A DNA stretch of 14,537 nt, from contig CAZHRJ010000078.1 of assembly GCA_964534765.1 (NCBI GenBank), positions 1 through 14,537 on the forward strand. The letters are read 5' to 3'. This DNA comes from CAZHRJ01 sp964534765 (GTDB lineage Bacteria > Lindowbacteria > 2-12-FULL-62-27). Below are positions 1 to 7,933 of the stretch, one piece after another (position 1 is the first letter of the stretch; each line of letters begins with the position of its first letter). The position numbers were made by a program, and so were the translations under genes. The notes beneath the pieces were generated by a model. The model was given only the letters and a program-made list of their open reading frames with translations. It did not search any database and had not been told where the DNA came from.

Positions 1-252
1 CGGGAGATTCTGGCGGAGGGCGAGGAGTTTATTTTCGGATGTTATTTCTACTATGGCCGGTGCCGGGAGGGCATGTATCAGTTCGAGGAAGCCGATAGAG
101 ACTACGCGAAAATTGCGGAAACCAGCGCCTATCATCCCTATGCCGTAAGGCGACGAGAGCGGATCGGCCGGGATTCCGACAGGGACGGCTACTCGGACGC
201 CTGGGAAGAAATCGACGGGACCGGTCCCGACAACCCGCTCTCCCATCCCTGA
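1..252 (+). CDS. C-terminus of a TPR-like protein with a TSP3 calcium-binding motif (5' partial)
   Basis: The frame is open from the first base of the window and ends at TGA 250-252, leaving the last 83 residues of a longer protein. The first part (about residues 10-48) looks like TPR helices (GRCREGMYQFEEADRDYAKI). Near the end is an acidic stretch, DSDRDGYSDAWEEIDGTGPD, which matches the thrombospondin type 3 / bacterial Ca-binding pattern DxDxDGxxDxxE, usually found in exported proteins. The signal peptide and main domain lie outside the window, so secretion is inferred. The stop codon is only three bases from the start of the first cyclase, with no intervening room for a promoter, so the two are probably co-translated. 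A role as the extracytoplasmic partner or cargo of the CHASE2 sensors is possible but unproven. Confidence 0.75.
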   Translation, partial: REILAEGEEFIFGCYFYYGRCREGMYQFEEADRDYAKIAETSAYHPYAVRRRERIGRDSDRDGYSDAWEEIDGTGPDNPLSHP

Positions 253-255
253 CCC

Positions 256-3200
256 ATGGCCTCATCCGCCCCCTCACTCGCTCAAGTCGCGGCGCGCCGC
301 GCCGCTCTGCGAAAATATCTCCGGTCTCTCAAAATCGGCGCCGGCATCGGGCTGGTCTGCGGGATCATTGTCATCCTCCTTGGATTTTCCGATAAGGGGC
401 TCCTCGCGCGGTCCGAACTCCTGAGTCTCGATATCCGCTACCGCCTCCGGCCGGCCATCCCGGCTCATCCGGACGTCGCGCTGATCAACTACGACGACGC
501 CTCTCTGGCTCTCTTCGGCAGCTGGCCCTGGCCCAGGCATCGCCAGGTCGCGCTCGTGACCGTCATGGATTTTTATGACGCCGCCGCGGCCGGATACGAC
601 GTCTTTTTCTCTGAAAAAAATGACATCGTCGTCGTCGAACGGCGTCTCAAGGGATTCATCCAGTCCATCGGCTCCTCCTCCGCGCGGCCCGCGGCGGATC
701 AGATCGGCAGAACTCTGCGCACCGCCATTCGCGACTACGATATGGAATTCCAAAAAACAATCGGTCACGCGGAAAACATTTATCTCGGCTATTTCGTTCA
801 GGAACCCGATAAATCCATCGCCGTCGGCGGCCTCTCCCGGATCCGCGAGGCGATCGAGGAGGAAAAGAAAGTCTGGACGGATGAAAAACGCTCCGCCATG
901 GGGGCGCTCCAGCCCTATACGATCGATACCACTCCGGTTCTGGAAAAAAAGATTTTCAAAATGATCAATGTCGTCCCGCCCCTTTCCAGCCTCGCCCGGG
1001 CGTCCCATGGCGCCGGATTCGCGCAGATCGTCAAAGACCTGGACCACACCGTCCGGCTCTATCCGATGTTCATGTATTACGACGGCAGAATCTATCCGTC
1101 GATTGGCTGTGTCATGTTGTCCAGGGTCCTGGGCGTGCCGATGTCCCAGTGGGAAATCCGCCCGGGAGACGTGGTCAAGATCCCGGGCGCGCTGGTGCCG
1201 GGCCGGACCGAAACCGAAACCATTCGCATCCCGGTCAATGAAAACGCACAGCTCCTGATGAACTGGGCCGGGCCGTTCAACGATCGGTTCCTCCATGTTT
1301 CATTCCGGCTGGTCTCCGAGTATTACGCCTATTACACCGCCAAATCCATCGCCCGGCAGTTCGCGGCCGAGCCTGCGATTTTTGACGCGCTCCATCGCGA
1401 AATTACGCAGTCCATCGATGAGGAGGTCATGGTGACCGACCGGGAATCCCGGCGGATCGCGGATGAAGTCGCCCTCGCTCACGTCGCCGCCCCCATGATC
1501 CGCGCCGGCAAATCTCCGCGGCAGATTCTGGCCGCATGGCCCTCGGCCGCCGCGGTCCCGGCCGCCGATTCCATCCTCCAGGCCCTGGATATCGGCATTC
1601 AGGCGGCTGCCGGCCGGCCGGTGAATGCCGCGGGCCTTAATGACCGGTGGCGCGGTGAAATCGAAAAAAATGTGGCCTGGTTCGCCGCCCGGCAGCGTCT
1701 GGCCGACGTGGAGCCTCTCTTTTTCCCGCCGCCCCGGCGGGTTGTCCAGGAGGGCCGCACGATTGATTTTTCGCCGGTGGATATCGAAAAGAAGGTATTC
1801 ATGATCGGTCTCACCGGCGTCGGCACGATCGATCTCAACCCCATGCCCTACGAAAGCGTTTCTCCCATGGTTGGCCTGCACTCCAACGCGCTCAACTCCA
1901 TTCTCAGCCGCCAGTTCTTGAAATTCCCCGTGAAAGCCTGGCGATATCCGCTTGATCTGTCTTTCGCCCTCGTCACCGCCGTGATTGGAGCGGTGACCAC
2001 ACCCTTTATCGGGTTTCTGGCCGTTCTCCTCATGTCGGGCGCTTACGGAGGCGTTGTCTGCTGGGCATTCACGAAGTACGGGCAGTGGATATACTGGGTG
2101 GAACCCACGCTGGCGATCGTGCTGACATTCGTGGTCATTGTCGTCTATCATTTTGTGGAGGCCCAGCGCGAAAAGGGCAAGGTCCGCGAAATTTTTTCCG
2201 CCATGGTGTCTCCGGCGGTGCTCAAATTGATGGAGGAAAATCCCGACCGGTTCTCTCTCACGGGCATGCGGAAACCCGCCACCACTTTTTTCTCGGCCAT
2301 CGAAAAGTTCGGCAAAGTCACCTCGGGCGTCGCGCCCGACGAACTGGGAGGCATCCTCAGCATCTATCTGACGCCCACCAGCGAAATCATCATGGACTAC
2401 GCGGGGTATATCGACAAATATGAGGGTCACATCATCATGGCCGATTTCGGCGTCCCACTGGACGACCCGGGCCACGCATGGAAATGCTGTTACGCGGCCG
2501 TCGAGCAGCAGCAGGACATCGAGTCGTTTCTCTTTTTCGTCAAAGCCCGGTATGGGGTCGATGTCTATGTCACCATGGGAATCAATGCCGGATACATCTC
2601 CGCCGGCAACATGGGCAGCGAAAAGAAAATGCAGTACACCGTCATGGGCGACGCCGTCAACATGGCGGCGCGATTCAGGCCCGCCAACCTCATTTATGAC
2701 ACTCGGGTCATCATCGGAGAGCCCACCGTCCCGCTCGTCCAGGATCATCTGGAAATCCGGATGCTGGATAAATTGCTCGCCAAGGGAAAAACCAAGCCGA
2801 CCACGATTTTTGAAGTCCAGGGCTGGCAGCCGGCCGCCTATCTCAAACTCAAACAAAATGATCCCGTCCCGCCGTCCCTGCTTACCCGCTGGTCCAAATG
2901 CCCGGCGGAAAAAATTTTCGGGTACCAGCGGTTCTGGCAGCTGCGGGAAAAATCGTTTTCGCACCCCGGCATCCCCAAAATCCGGGAATTTTTCGAATCC
3001 CAGATTCCCGCCGCCGAGTCCATGATCAAACTCGACGGCCGATTCGAAATTCAGAAATATCGTGACGAGGCCCAGTCCATCAGCGCAGAGGCCGGCCGGC
3101 TGCTCGGCAAATCCTTTAACGGAAAAAGCCATTCCGGAAAATCCTGGGATGTCATCCTCGATGAGTGGATCGCCCTCAGCAGGACCATCGTGGAGGCCAT

Positions 3201-3747
3201 CGAAGGCGGCCGCACGCTGGCCGGGCAAAATGAGGTGGTGTACGAGCAGTTTGAGTCGACCTATTCCCGCGCGGCCACTCTGGCCGGGAAACTTCAGACA
3301 CTGAAAACCCGGCTCTCCTTTCACGCCGAGACAGAATCCCTGATGGAGCGGTTCATCGTTGACCTCCACGAAGCGGTTGAAAAAACGTCCGACGCGGCCA
3401 TGCCGCCGGTCTCACAGGAACAGGTCGACGCCGGCCGCGAGGGATACCGCAAGGCGGCCGAGGATTTTTACAATTCGCTCGCCGCGGCCCCCCGCGACTA
3501 TCATGAGATGATGTCGGTCGTCGGGTCCATCACCGAACCCCAGCGCAAGGCCCGGCAACTGTTTGTCGAGGGGGTGCAGCTTCACTGGGAACGCCGCTGG
3601 GACGAGTCTCTGGTCAAATTCCGCGCCGCCCTTGAGATCCTGCCGGATGACGGGCCGTCCAAGACCTACGTGGAGCGCGTGGCGGGATACAAGGTCGATC
3701 CGCCGGGCGACAAGTGGCAGGGCGAATTCGTGCAGAAGAAGAAATGA
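256..3747 (+). CDS. CHASE2-class III adenylate cyclase paralog A (C2-like, metal site lost)
   Basis: 1163-aa inner-membrane protein. Residues 28-47 form one membrane helix. An extracytoplasmic CHASE2 domain follows to about 555, with the signature VALINYDDASLALFGSWPWP. Three more helices lie at about 566-581, 583-605 and 615-633, then a linker, a class III cyclase domain at about 670-855, a 240-residue helical region and a TPR-like end (about 1099-1140). Against the family, the first metal Asp is Ala681 (FFSAIEKF) and the second is His725 (DKYEGHIIM). Thr773 replaces the arginine that the C1 half supplies. Retained are Lys721 and Thr795 (ATP-type purine recognition), Asn802 and Arg806 (GDAVNMAAR) and Lys843 (AKGK). 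It therefore cannot form a normal homodimeric site but resembles the C2 half of mammalian adenylyl cyclase. The ATG at 256 follows the previous stop by three bases without a Shine-Dalgarno, so translational coupling is likely; the next in-frame Met is far inside the CHASE2 domain. The long intact frame and strong conservation argue against a pseudogene. Confidence 0.93.
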   Translation: MASSAPSLAQVAARRAALRKYLRSLKIGAGIGLVCGIIVILLGFSDKGLLARSELLSLDIRYRLRPAIPAHPDVALINYDDASLALFGSWPWPRHRQVALVTVMDFYDAAAAGYDVFFSEKNDIVVVERRLKGFIQSIGSSSARPAADQIGRTLRTAIRDYDMEFQKTIGHAENIYLGYFVQEPDKSIAVGGLSRIREAIEEEKKVWTDEKRSAMGALQPYTIDTTPVLEKKIFKMINVVPPLSSLARASHGAGFAQIVKDLDHTVRLYPMFMYYDGRIYPSIGCVMLSRVLGVPMSQWEIRPGDVVKIPGALVPGRTETETIRIPVNENAQLLMNWAGPFNDRFLHVSFRLVSEYYAYYTAKSIARQFAAEPAIFDALHREITQSIDEEVMVTDRESRRIADEVALAHVAAPMIRAGKSPRQILAAWPSAAAVPAADSILQALDIGIQAAAGRPVNAAGLNDRWRGEIEKNVAWFAARQRLADVEPLFFPPPRRVVQEGRTIDFSPVDIEKKVFMIGLTGVGTIDLNPMPYESVSPMVGLHSNALNSILSRQFLKFPVKAWRYPLDLSFALVTAVIGAVTTPFIGFLAVLLMSGAYGGVVCWAFTKYGQWIYWVEPTLAIVLTFVVIVVYHFVEAQREKGKVREIFSAMVSPAVLKLMEENPDRFSLTGMRKPATTFFSAIEKFGKVTSGVAPDELGGILSIYLTPTSEIIMDYAGYIDKYEGHIIMADFGVPLDDPGHAWKCCYAAVEQQQDIESFLFFVKARYGVDVYVTMGINAGYISAGNMGSEKKMQYTVMGDAVNMAARFRPANLIYDTRVIIGEPTVPLVQDHLEIRMLDKLLAKGKTKPTTIFEVQGWQPAAYLKLKQNDPVPPSLLTRWSKCPAEKIFGYQRFWQLREKSFSHPGIPKIREFFESQIPAAESMIKLDGRFEIQKYRDEAQSISAEAGRLLGKSFNGKSHSGKSWDVILDEWIALSRTIVEAIEGGRTLAGQNEVVYEQFESTYSRAATLAGKLQTLKTRLSFHAETESLMERFIVDLHEAVEKTSDAAMPPVSQEQVDAGREGYRKAAEDFYNSLAAAPRDYHEMMSVVGSITEPQRKARQLFVEGVQLHWERRWDESLVKFRAALEILPDDGPSKTYVERVAGYKVDPPGDKWQGEFVQKKK

Positions 3748-3757
3748 GCAGCTGACC

Positions 3758-6700
3758 GTGGCGGAACCGCAGAAGAAGATTCAGTTTGGCGTCGCCAAAT
3801 CCATGGTGATCGGTCTTTGCGTGGCCGCCGTTGTCTATGGGCTGGTCTGGTTTGACGTCCTCGATAAAAACGAGCTTTTCGTCGTCGACATGCGCTATAC
3901 GTACCGGCCGGCGCCGACGATTGACACGGAGATCGTCACGGTCGATATTGACGACCCTTCCATCGACCAGATCGGCCGCTGGCCCTGGACCTGGGACCGC
4001 CATGCTTTGGTGCTCGACTATTTGAGGCTCTACGGCGGCAACCGCATCGCCTTTGTGGAGCCGTATTACAACGAGCTTGGAACGATTACCGTCCAGAAGG
4101 AATATGCGCGGCAGATCGCCCTCAGCGTTTCGCAGATCGCATCCGCGCCGCCGGCCGGGGCCGAGGGCGTGGATTTCCGGCGGGAAGTGATTGAGCTGAT
4201 GCCGGACTATAACGAGCGGTTTCTGAAATCGATGGAACGGTTCCCGAACACCTTTATCGGGAGCGCGTTCACCATTCCCGAGGGGGATATCGCCGGGAAA
4301 CCCGCGGCCATCCGGGAGATGACGGAGGACTACAAGGTCAATTTTTCGAGTGACAAGAAAATAGCGATTGACTCCATGGATACTTTTTCCATTCCCTGGC
4401 CCGATCCCGGATCGCTCCTGATGGCCGCCGATGTCGTCCCTGTGGCCGATCCCGTGTCACGCCGCATGGGCGGCGCCGGGTTCACCCGGATTATTCAGGA
4501 CGCCGACGGCATCGTCCGCCGCACGCCTCTGGTCGTGTGGTACGACGGACGGCTCTATCCCAGCATCGCCCTTTCCATGGCCGCGCGGTACTTTGAGTGC
4601 GAGCTGCGGGACCTCATCGTCAAACCGGGCCGATACATCGAGATGCCGGGCAAAAAAAAGACCGTGCGCGTCCCGATCGACCGGCAGGGCAACATGATCG
4701 TCAACTGGACGGGCGCCTATCAGGAAACATTCCTCCATATTCCCTTTAACGTCATCGCCTATCACTACGCCCATCGGATTGCCAAGTCATTTGTCCGCAG
4801 ATTCCAGGTCGGATTCGATAATCCCCAGGAGGTCATGCAAAAACTCCATCAGTTCCTGACGCGCCAGAAACTCGTCTCCCCCGCCATCACCGAGTCGATG
4901 ACCCAGCAGATTCTCATCATCTGGCTGATGGATTTCATGATCGACCGCGGCGCGACGTACGAGTCCTTTCTCGCCAGCATCGGCGCCGAACCCGGCGACG
5001 TCCTCCGATACTGGTGGAACCATGTCTCCGTCAACAAGCGCGCCGAGGAAATCATGAGAACCGGCCAGACACCGGACTATACCGCCGTTCTCTTCAGCCT
5101 CGACATCAAAGATACGGACATTTTCCGTGAGGGATTCGACCGGACCGTCTATGCGTACGCCAGCGGAAAAATCAACGATCTGCGCCCTCTCCATTTCATG
5201 GATCCCAGCATCATCGACGTCAGCGGCGTTGAAATCAAGTTCTCTCCCAGAGAATTCGGCGGCCGCACGATTTTCGTGGGCCTCACGGCGACCGGACTCA
5301 ACGCCTTCAATCCCACTCCCTATCAGCAACGATACCAGATGTTCGGGCTTCAGCCCAACGCCTATAACACCATCGTCACGGAACAGTTTCTCAAGGCCCA
5401 GGCGTCATGGGTCGAGTACCTCTACATCCTCGTCTACGCCTTCGGCATTACCTGGCTGGTCCTCCACGTCCGACCGATGCTCGGGTTTGTCGTCATGCTG
5501 CTGACCGCGCTTTTGCACACCGGAGTCGGCTGGCTGATTTTCATGGGGCCCGGCGTCATCATTCCGATTGTCTCGCCCGTATTGACCATTGTCCTTTCCT
5601 ACGTCTGCGGCAATCTCTACCGATATGTCGAGGAGCAGCGGGAGCGGCAGAAGGTCCGCACGCTGTTTAGCGCGATGGTCTCGCCCGAGGTCCTGCGAAT
5701 GATGGAGGAACATCCGGAAAAATTCCGCCTGGCGGGAGAAAAACACGAGGCCACCATGTTCTCCTCCGACGTCTCCGGATTCACCACCATCTCCGAAGGC
5801 GTCACCGCTCAGGAGCTGGCGGATATTCTGAACATCTATCTCACACCCATGAGCAACATCATCATGAATTTTGACGGATTCGTCGACAAATACGAAGGAG
5901 ACGCCATCAAGGCCGATTTCGGCGTGCCCATACCCGATCCGAACCACCCTTGGAAATGCTGTTACGCCGCCCTCCTCCAGCAGGAGGATCTCGCCGTCAT
6001 TCAGCGCCTGCTTCTACTCAAATACGGCGTCAAAATCACCGCTCGCATGGGCGTCAATACCGGCATTGTCGCCGCCGGCAATATGGGATCGGAAAAGAAA
6101 ATGCAGTACACCGTCATGGGCGAGGCCGTGACCATCGCGGAGGAGCTTGAGCCGATCAACAAACTCTATGAAACCTGGATCGCGATCGGGCCGCTCACGC
6201 TGGAGAAGGCCCATGCCCACGTCGAGGTCCGGCATCTCGACCGAGTTCTCATGGGGCCCGGGGGCCACCCGCACGACGTGTATGAACTGATGGGATGGCG
6301 GCGGGAAAAATTCATGGAGTACTGGTCCGGCCGGCCGGTACCGCCGCTGTTTATTGATGCCTGGCGCAAACTCACGCCCGAAAAAATTCTCGGGTATATC
6401 TATTACTGGGATCAAAAAAAACTGGTCGAAGGACCCTTCTACAAGGACACCCGCGCGCTTTTTGAGCAGCTGGCGCCGCTGGCCATGGAGTGCATCAAGT
6501 CGACCGACATCGCCGCTCTATTGACCTTGCGGGAGGAGCTGGCCGATCTCGAAAAGGTTCTGGGGGCCTACGATCCGGCCCTGATATCGAAGGTGGCCGA
6601 CCCGGCGACGGAGCACGAGATCTCGGGACTGAAGAAGCAGCATGAGAAAGTGACGGAGGACTGGCTGAAACTCCTGATGGGCTGGAAGATTCAGCTCAAG

Positions 6701-7243
6701 GAGGAGCAGGTGGTGATTCAAAATTTCTGGGAAAAAATCGACACCCTGGATTTTGATGAGCTGTCCCGCCGCGTCGATACGTATCAGAAACGCGTCGAAT
6801 GCTGCATCAAGCGCATCTCATTCCCCAATGCGGCGGATAAAGTCGGTTACGAATTGGCGGAGCATCTTAAGGGACTCCTCCTGGACGGCGGCAAGGGTCC
6901 GGGCAAGGCGGCGGCCCAAGCGCATGCGGAAGAGCAGATGCGGGCGATCCGGTCCAAGGTGGATCCCTTCCTGGCCGTCCTGCCGGCCCGTGCGGAGCAA
7001 TTTCATGAGTTTCTGGCCGATCACTGTGTGGTACCGGACTATAAATTCAAGGTGCGGGAAAAATTTGACGAGGCGCGGCGGATTTATCTGACAATGGACT
7101 GGGACAAGGCCGAAGCGGCATTCAAGGCGATTCTGGAAATTGATCCCAAAGACGGACCCGCCATCAAATACATCGAGCGGCTGGCCCATCTCCGCAAACA
7201 CCCGCCCGCCCCCGACTGGGACGGGAACTGGGCGGAGGAGTGA
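3758..7243 (+). CDS. CHASE2-class III adenylate cyclase paralog B (C1-like, metal site intact)
   Basis: About 1161 aa from GTG 3758, almost the length of its upstream paralog and with the same architecture. It has a first helix at about 15-33, CHASE2 with IVTVDIDDPSIDQIGRWPW, three helices at about 554-571, 573-595 and 600-618, a cyclase domain at about 660-847, a helical region, and a TPR-like end (about 1099-1141) finishing in PDWDGNW, a tail typical of CHASE2 cyclases. The metal Asps are present (Asp671 in SSDVSGF, Asp715 in YEGDAIK), as are the C1-type Arg763 (TARMG) and Lys711/Thr785. However, the transition-state Asn is Thr792 and the Arg is Glu796 (GEAVTIAEELE), and the phosphate-loop lysines are gone (LMGPGG, Gly833). 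The frame extends upstream inside gene A, but homology begins at the hydrophobic N-terminus. GTG 3758, 10 nt after the previous stop, gives the best match in length; ATG 3803 is an alternative. It probably acts as the catalytic-metal subunit with protein A. Confidence 0.92.
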   Translation: MAEPQKKIQFGVAKSMVIGLCVAAVVYGLVWFDVLDKNELFVVDMRYTYRPAPTIDTEIVTVDIDDPSIDQIGRWPWTWDRHALVLDYLRLYGGNRIAFVEPYYNELGTITVQKEYARQIALSVSQIASAPPAGAEGVDFRREVIELMPDYNERFLKSMERFPNTFIGSAFTIPEGDIAGKPAAIREMTEDYKVNFSSDKKIAIDSMDTFSIPWPDPGSLLMAADVVPVADPVSRRMGGAGFTRIIQDADGIVRRTPLVVWYDGRLYPSIALSMAARYFECELRDLIVKPGRYIEMPGKKKTVRVPIDRQGNMIVNWTGAYQETFLHIPFNVIAYHYAHRIAKSFVRRFQVGFDNPQEVMQKLHQFLTRQKLVSPAITESMTQQILIIWLMDFMIDRGATYESFLASIGAEPGDVLRYWWNHVSVNKRAEEIMRTGQTPDYTAVLFSLDIKDTDIFREGFDRTVYAYASGKINDLRPLHFMDPSIIDVSGVEIKFSPREFGGRTIFVGLTATGLNAFNPTPYQQRYQMFGLQPNAYNTIVTEQFLKAQASWVEYLYILVYAFGITWLVLHVRPMLGFVVMLLTALLHTGVGWLIFMGPGVIIPIVSPVLTIVLSYVCGNLYRYVEEQRERQKVRTLFSAMVSPEVLRMMEEHPEKFRLAGEKHEATMFSSDVSGFTTISEGVTAQELADILNIYLTPMSNIIMNFDGFVDKYEGDAIKADFGVPIPDPNHPWKCCYAALLQQEDLAVIQRLLLLKYGVKITARMGVNTGIVAAGNMGSEKKMQYTVMGEAVTIAEELEPINKLYETWIAIGPLTLEKAHAHVEVRHLDRVLMGPGGHPHDVYELMGWRREKFMEYWSGRPVPPLFIDAWRKLTPEKILGYIYYWDQKKLVEGPFYKDTRALFEQLAPLAMECIKSTDIAALLTLREELADLEKVLGAYDPALISKVADPATEHEISGLKKQHEKVTEDWLKLLMGWKIQLKEEQVVIQNFWEKIDTLDFDELSRRVDTYQKRVECCIKRISFPNAADKVGYELAEHLKGLLLDGGKGPGKAAAQAHAEEQMRAIRSKVDPFLAVLPARAEQFHEFLADHCVVPDYKFKVREKFDEARRIYLTMDWDKAEAAFKAILEIDPKDGPAIKYIERLAHLRKHPPAPDWDGNWAEE

Positions 7244-7272
7244 GAGCGAGTGAGAAAATCAACAAAATTCAT

Positions 7273-7310
7273 CACGGAGTTGACGGAGACTGAGCACGGA
7301 GAACACTGAG
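7273..7310 (+). repeat. Degenerate CACGGAG-type intergenic repeat
   Basis: Three imperfect ACGGAG units (CACGGAG, GACGGAG, CACGGAG) followed by CACTGAG lie about 11-14 bases apart in the 186-bp spacer between the cyclase pair and the toxin-antitoxin module. A similar run occurs in the opposite orientation at 9571-9610. Such low-complexity units recur in intergenic regions of several environmental phyla and their function is unknown to me. The rest of the spacer holds the toxin-antitoxin promoter; I see no convincing terminator for the cyclase operon. Confidence 0.6.
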
Positions 7311-7383
7311 GATTTTTTGTAGTGGTTCATCCAAGGAAATACGAAATTCTATTCGTGTCAAACGGCAGGGCACAAAAAAGCTC

Positions 7384-7412
7384 TTGACATGTCGTACGTC
7401 TTTCTGTACGCT
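7384..7412 (+). promoter_or_regulatory. Probable sigma70-type promoter of the yefM-yoeB module
   Basis: A perfect -35 hexamer TTGACA (7384-7389) is followed after 17 bases by TACGCT (7407-7412), a weak -10. TATGCT at 7413-7418 is a better hexamer but sits too far away (23 bases). The placement 18 bases before the antitoxin start and overlap with the operator-like boxes support a self-repressed toxin-antitoxin promoter. The exact -10 is uncertain. Confidence 0.55.
7393..7410 (+). promoter_or_regulatory. Paired GTAC-core operator boxes for YefM-type antitoxin
   Basis: Two hexamers, CGTACG (7393-7398) and TGTACG (7405-7410), are centred 12 bp apart inside the promoter. Escherichia coli YefM is known to bind paired palindromes with a TGTACA core near its start site, and the spacing here puts both boxes on the same face of the helix. 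Binding of the antitoxin or the toxin-antitoxin complex here would block RNA polymerase. The assignment is inferred from position and similarity only. Confidence 0.5.
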
Positions 7413-7429
7413 TATGCTGGAGGGACATC

Positions 7430-7672
7430 ATGACCACGCTGACCGCCAGCACGGCCAGGGCCAAACTCTATAAGCTGCTCGATCAGACCGCCGTATCTCA
7501 TGAGCCGGTTCAAATTACGGGCAAACGGTGCAACGCCGTGCTTATCTCAGAGGAAGATTGGCGCTCCATCCAGGAGACCCTTTATCTTCTCTCCATTCCG
7601 GGCATGCGGGAATCCATCCGTCGGGGACTTAAGACTCCCGTCGGCAAGTTATCCAAAAAGCTCCACTGGTGA
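7430..7672 (+). CDS. yefM: YefM/Phd-family antitoxin
   Basis: 80-aa protein with the YefM layout. An N-terminal DNA-binding and dimerisation part (about 1-50: TASTARAKLYKLLDQ, EPVQITGKRCNAVLISEEDW) is followed by the ETLYLLSIPGM segment and a basic C-terminal tail that normally wraps the toxin active site. It should neutralise the downstream RNase and repress its own promoter. A clear Shine-Dalgarno, GGAGGG (7419-7424), precedes ATG 7430. The stop overlaps the toxin start by four bases (GTGA), which would couple their translation. Length and motifs are normal for the family. Confidence 0.93.
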   Translation: MTTLTASTARAKLYKLLDQTAVSHEPVQITGKRCNAVLISEEDWRSIQETLYLLSIPGMRESIRRGLKTPVGKLSKKLHW

Positions 7673-7932
7673 GCCGGCATCTCGCTTATACGAAACAGGC
7701 GCAAAAGGACGCCAAGAAGCTATCTGCTTCTGGCCTCAAGAAAAAGGCGGAAGACCTCTTAAAAATCCTTGAAACCAATCCTTTCCGGACCCCTCCTCCT
7801 TTTGAGAAGCTCATAGGCGATTTGTCCGGGGCTTATTCCCGGCGCATCAATTTTCAACATCGCCTCGTTTACCAGGTTTTATCCAAAATCAAAACCGTCA
7901 AAGTCATCCGGCTATGGACTCATTACGAATAG
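7669..7932 (+). CDS. yoeB: YoeB/Txe-family ribosome-dependent mRNA interferase toxin
   Basis: 87 aa, starting at GTG 7669 within the antitoxin stop. It shows the full YoeB/Txe signature: SGLKKKAEDLL, NPF (37-39), PPPFEKLIGDLSGAYSRRIN and QHRLVYQV, ending in RLWTHYE. The residues known to matter in E. coli YoeB are present: Glu46, Arg65 and the His-Tyr pair near the C-terminus (His85-Tyr86). The toxin is therefore probably active, cleaving mRNA in the ribosomal A site when released from the antitoxin. Overlapping ORFs make this a standard bicistronic module. It sits between a cyclase operon and a gene remnant, consistent with acquisition as a mobile cassette, though no insertion sequence or terminal repeats are visible beside it. 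Confidence 0.95.
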   Translation: MSRHLAYTKQAQKDAKKLSASGLKKKAEDLLKILETNPFRTPPPFEKLIGDLSGAYSRRINFQHRLVYQVLSKIKTVKVIRLWTHYE

Positions 7933-7933
7933 C

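Noticed and set aside
1300..3369. 689-codon open frame on the minus strand
   Set aside because: It lies wholly antisense to cyclase A; its composition (Gly/Asp/His/Arg-rich, no recognisable domain) is that of a GC-rich shadow frame.
256..3747. Cyclase A as a decaying pseudogene
   Set aside because: Its frame is intact over 1163 codons, the C2-type residues are all preserved, and its losses mirror exactly what B retains, so specialisation fits better than decay.
3563..3757. Upstream extension of cyclase B beginning inside cyclase A
   Set aside because: The extra 65 residues are Arg/Ser/Pro-rich out-of-frame translation of A's TPR tail; homology and the membrane helix begin after GTG 3758.
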